This document shows, in pieces, positions 13,796 to 14,741 of a stretch of 14,741 nt of DNA. The stretch is from positions 1 through 14,741 of the forward strand of contig JAHLMR010000012.1 of assembly GCA_018920255.1 (NCBI GenBank), read 5' to 3'. The notes beneath the pieces are model-generated. The model was given only the letters and a program-made list of their open reading frames with translations. It did not search any database and had not been told where the DNA came from. The position numbers were made by a program, and so were the translations under genes. The stretch's first letter is position 1. Each line of letters starts with the position of its first letter. Source of the stretch: Candidatus Aenigmatarchaeota archaeon (GTDB lineage: Archaea > Aenigmatarchaeota > Aenigmatarchaeia > Aenigmatarchaeales > JAHLMR01).

Positions 13796-14741
13796 TTAAA
13801 CTGGTCCATGCAAATAATGATTCAAAACTTCTTCAGGTGTTAGTGCACGGTTCCAGATTCGGACTTCATCGATTATGCCTCTGAAATAATAACCAGCACT
13901 AGCTCCCCAGCCACTAATAAAAATTTTTTCAGTTACACTTTTTGAGCTCTTTGTTATGGATGAACAACATTCAGATATATCCACTTTAGTTCCATTTATA
14001 TAAAGTGTATTATTTGTTGATGATGGGAGCCCATTATGAAATACTGCAACAACATATATCAAATTATTAGCCATATAACTATTACTGGTGCCCAATACAT
14101 TACTATCACCTGTATTAAAACCTAAACAGCCACAATTAATATATAAATCATATGCTGTATTCCAGCCAAAGGGCATTACACCTTGTGAACCTGTCCAATT
14201 CATCCAAAATTCTACTGTATTTTTAGCGTTGAGGGAAGTATTTACTAATAAATTATTCGCGGATACATTATTTGCTCCAGTAAAATTTAATGCTTTTCCA
14301 TATTTTCCATCTACCCATTGTGGATTATTTACTAATTGACCGTCGTTTCCATAAATAGAAGAATCATAAGCAATTGTCCCTGAACCTTCATCAAATTTCC
14401 AATATCCAACTAAACTTGGGTCTGAATTTTCTTTTCCAACTTGTTTTGTTTGCACAACTCCAGGAATTGTTATTTTTAAAGTCCTTGGATAAGAATAATC
14501 AATAAAATCATAAACAAAAAATGTATAAATTTCCCCTGGATTAACTATTTTTGAAGAATTAGTAAAATTAACTGGTTTTTCATCTACATAAATTGCAAAA
14601 TTTGTTATTGGGGTTTGTCCTGTATTTCTAATTGTTATTTGTTTTCCGCTAACTGCTTCTATAACAAAGTTTTGGGACATTCCTGTTGTAATTTGTGAAA
14701 TTCCAGAACTTGCTGTTGAAGTTGTTTGGGAAAAAATACTA
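13796..14741 (-). CDS. LamG-domain surface protein with pilin-like stalk (N-terminus off the right edge)
   Basis: The frame is open to the window edge, with 314 residues visible. The ATG at 14680 is internal to the frame and probably not the start, since upstream codons (SIFSQTTSTASSGISQ) read smoothly into it. This Ser/Thr-rich stretch followed by VIEAVSGKQITIRNTGQTPITN is the usual sequence after the membrane helix in archaeal pilin-like secreted proteins; the helix itself would be off-window. A LamG (concanavalin A-like) domain covers about the last 210 residues, from LVGYWKFDEGSGTIAYDSS through VEFWMNW to the hallmark RGIIDEVRIWNRALTPEEV. Such domains bind sugars or proteins on other cells. 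Several NxS/T sites could be glycosylated. The 3' part is about 42% G+C against about 20% in neighbouring ppsA, hinting at separate origin. The ligand is unknown. Confidence 0.87.
   Translation of the reverse strand, partial: SIFSQTTSTASSGISQITTGMSQNFVIEAVSGKQITIRNTGQTPITNFAIYVDEKPVNFTNSSKIVNPGEIYTFFVYDFIDYSYPRTLKITIPGVVQTKQVGKENSDPSLVGYWKFDEGSGTIAYDSSIYGNDGQLVNNPQWVDGKYGKALNFTGANNVSANNLLVNTSLNAKNTVEFWMNWTGSQGVMPFGWNTAYDLYINCGCLGFNTGDSNVLGTSNSYMANNLIYVVAVFHNGLPSSTNNTLYINGTKVDISECCSSITKSSKSVTEKIFISGWGASAGYYFRGIIDEVRIWNRALTPEEVLNHYLHGPV

Overview
The window looks like part of an AT-rich archaeal genome. By eye, core genes run at about 20-27% G+C. Archaeal traits are: a tRNA-Ile with a short intron after the anticodon; TATA elements 21-31 nt before start codons, implying leaderless mRNAs; an archaeal-type secretion/pilus ATPase with pilins of the form MKGIELPIN; a NurA nuclease; and ScpA/ScpB. 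Small pilins, NosD-like and LamG surface proteins and very compact spacing suggest a small-genome DPANN lineage (Woesearchaeota/Pacearchaeota-like). That placement is inference.

Layout, left to right. (1) 1-2044, minus: a large NosD-like beta-helix surface protein with a long internal duplication; its C-terminus lies off the left edge. (2) 2045-2137: divergent promoter region, then tRNA-Ile(GAU) at 2138-2228 with a 13-nt intron. (3) 2241-7015, plus: a site-2 protease starting 12 nt after the tRNA, then scpB, a short RqcH/NFACT protein lacking the usual C-terminal NFACT-R domain, a NurA-family nuclease, and scpA. The two condensin (SMC) accessory genes therefore flank a ribosome-quality-control factor and a DNA-end nuclease. 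(4) 10993-6959, minus: a type IV pilus/secretion ATPase, three tandem cysteine-rich pilin-like genes carrying an EF-hand-like loop in various states of preservation, and a YdjM-family membrane protein that converges on and overlaps scpA. (5) 11072-11446, plus: a small coiled-coil protein divergent from the ATPase. (6) 13756-11450, minus: phosphoenolpyruvate synthase. (7) 14741-13796, minus: a LamG-domain surface protein, open at the right edge, whose visible N-terminal part looks like the stalk of a pilin-like secreted protein.

How they work together. Regions 1, 4 and 7 are cell-surface genes: a pilus-type assembly motor, its small disulfide-rich subunits and two large extracellular proteins. 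Region 3 is chromosome maintenance, translation rescue and membrane proteolysis; ppsA is gluconeogenic metabolism.

Expression signals fall into three classes. Genes with a TTTAAATTT-like box about 22-31 nt before ATG and no Shine-Dalgarno look leaderless (nosD, scpB, scpA, pilins 1 and 2, ppsA, probably the coiled-coil gene). Genes with a leader carry a Shine-Dalgarno-like motif (protease, ATPase, pilin 3). Inner operon genes overlap or abut the preceding stop codon (rqcH, nurA, ydjM).

I did not see an unmistakably new defence or mobile system. The most unusual points are the EF-hand/cysteine pilin trio, the truncated RqcH joined stop-to-start with nurA between scpB and scpA, and the protease gene placed directly behind a tRNA without its own visible promoter.
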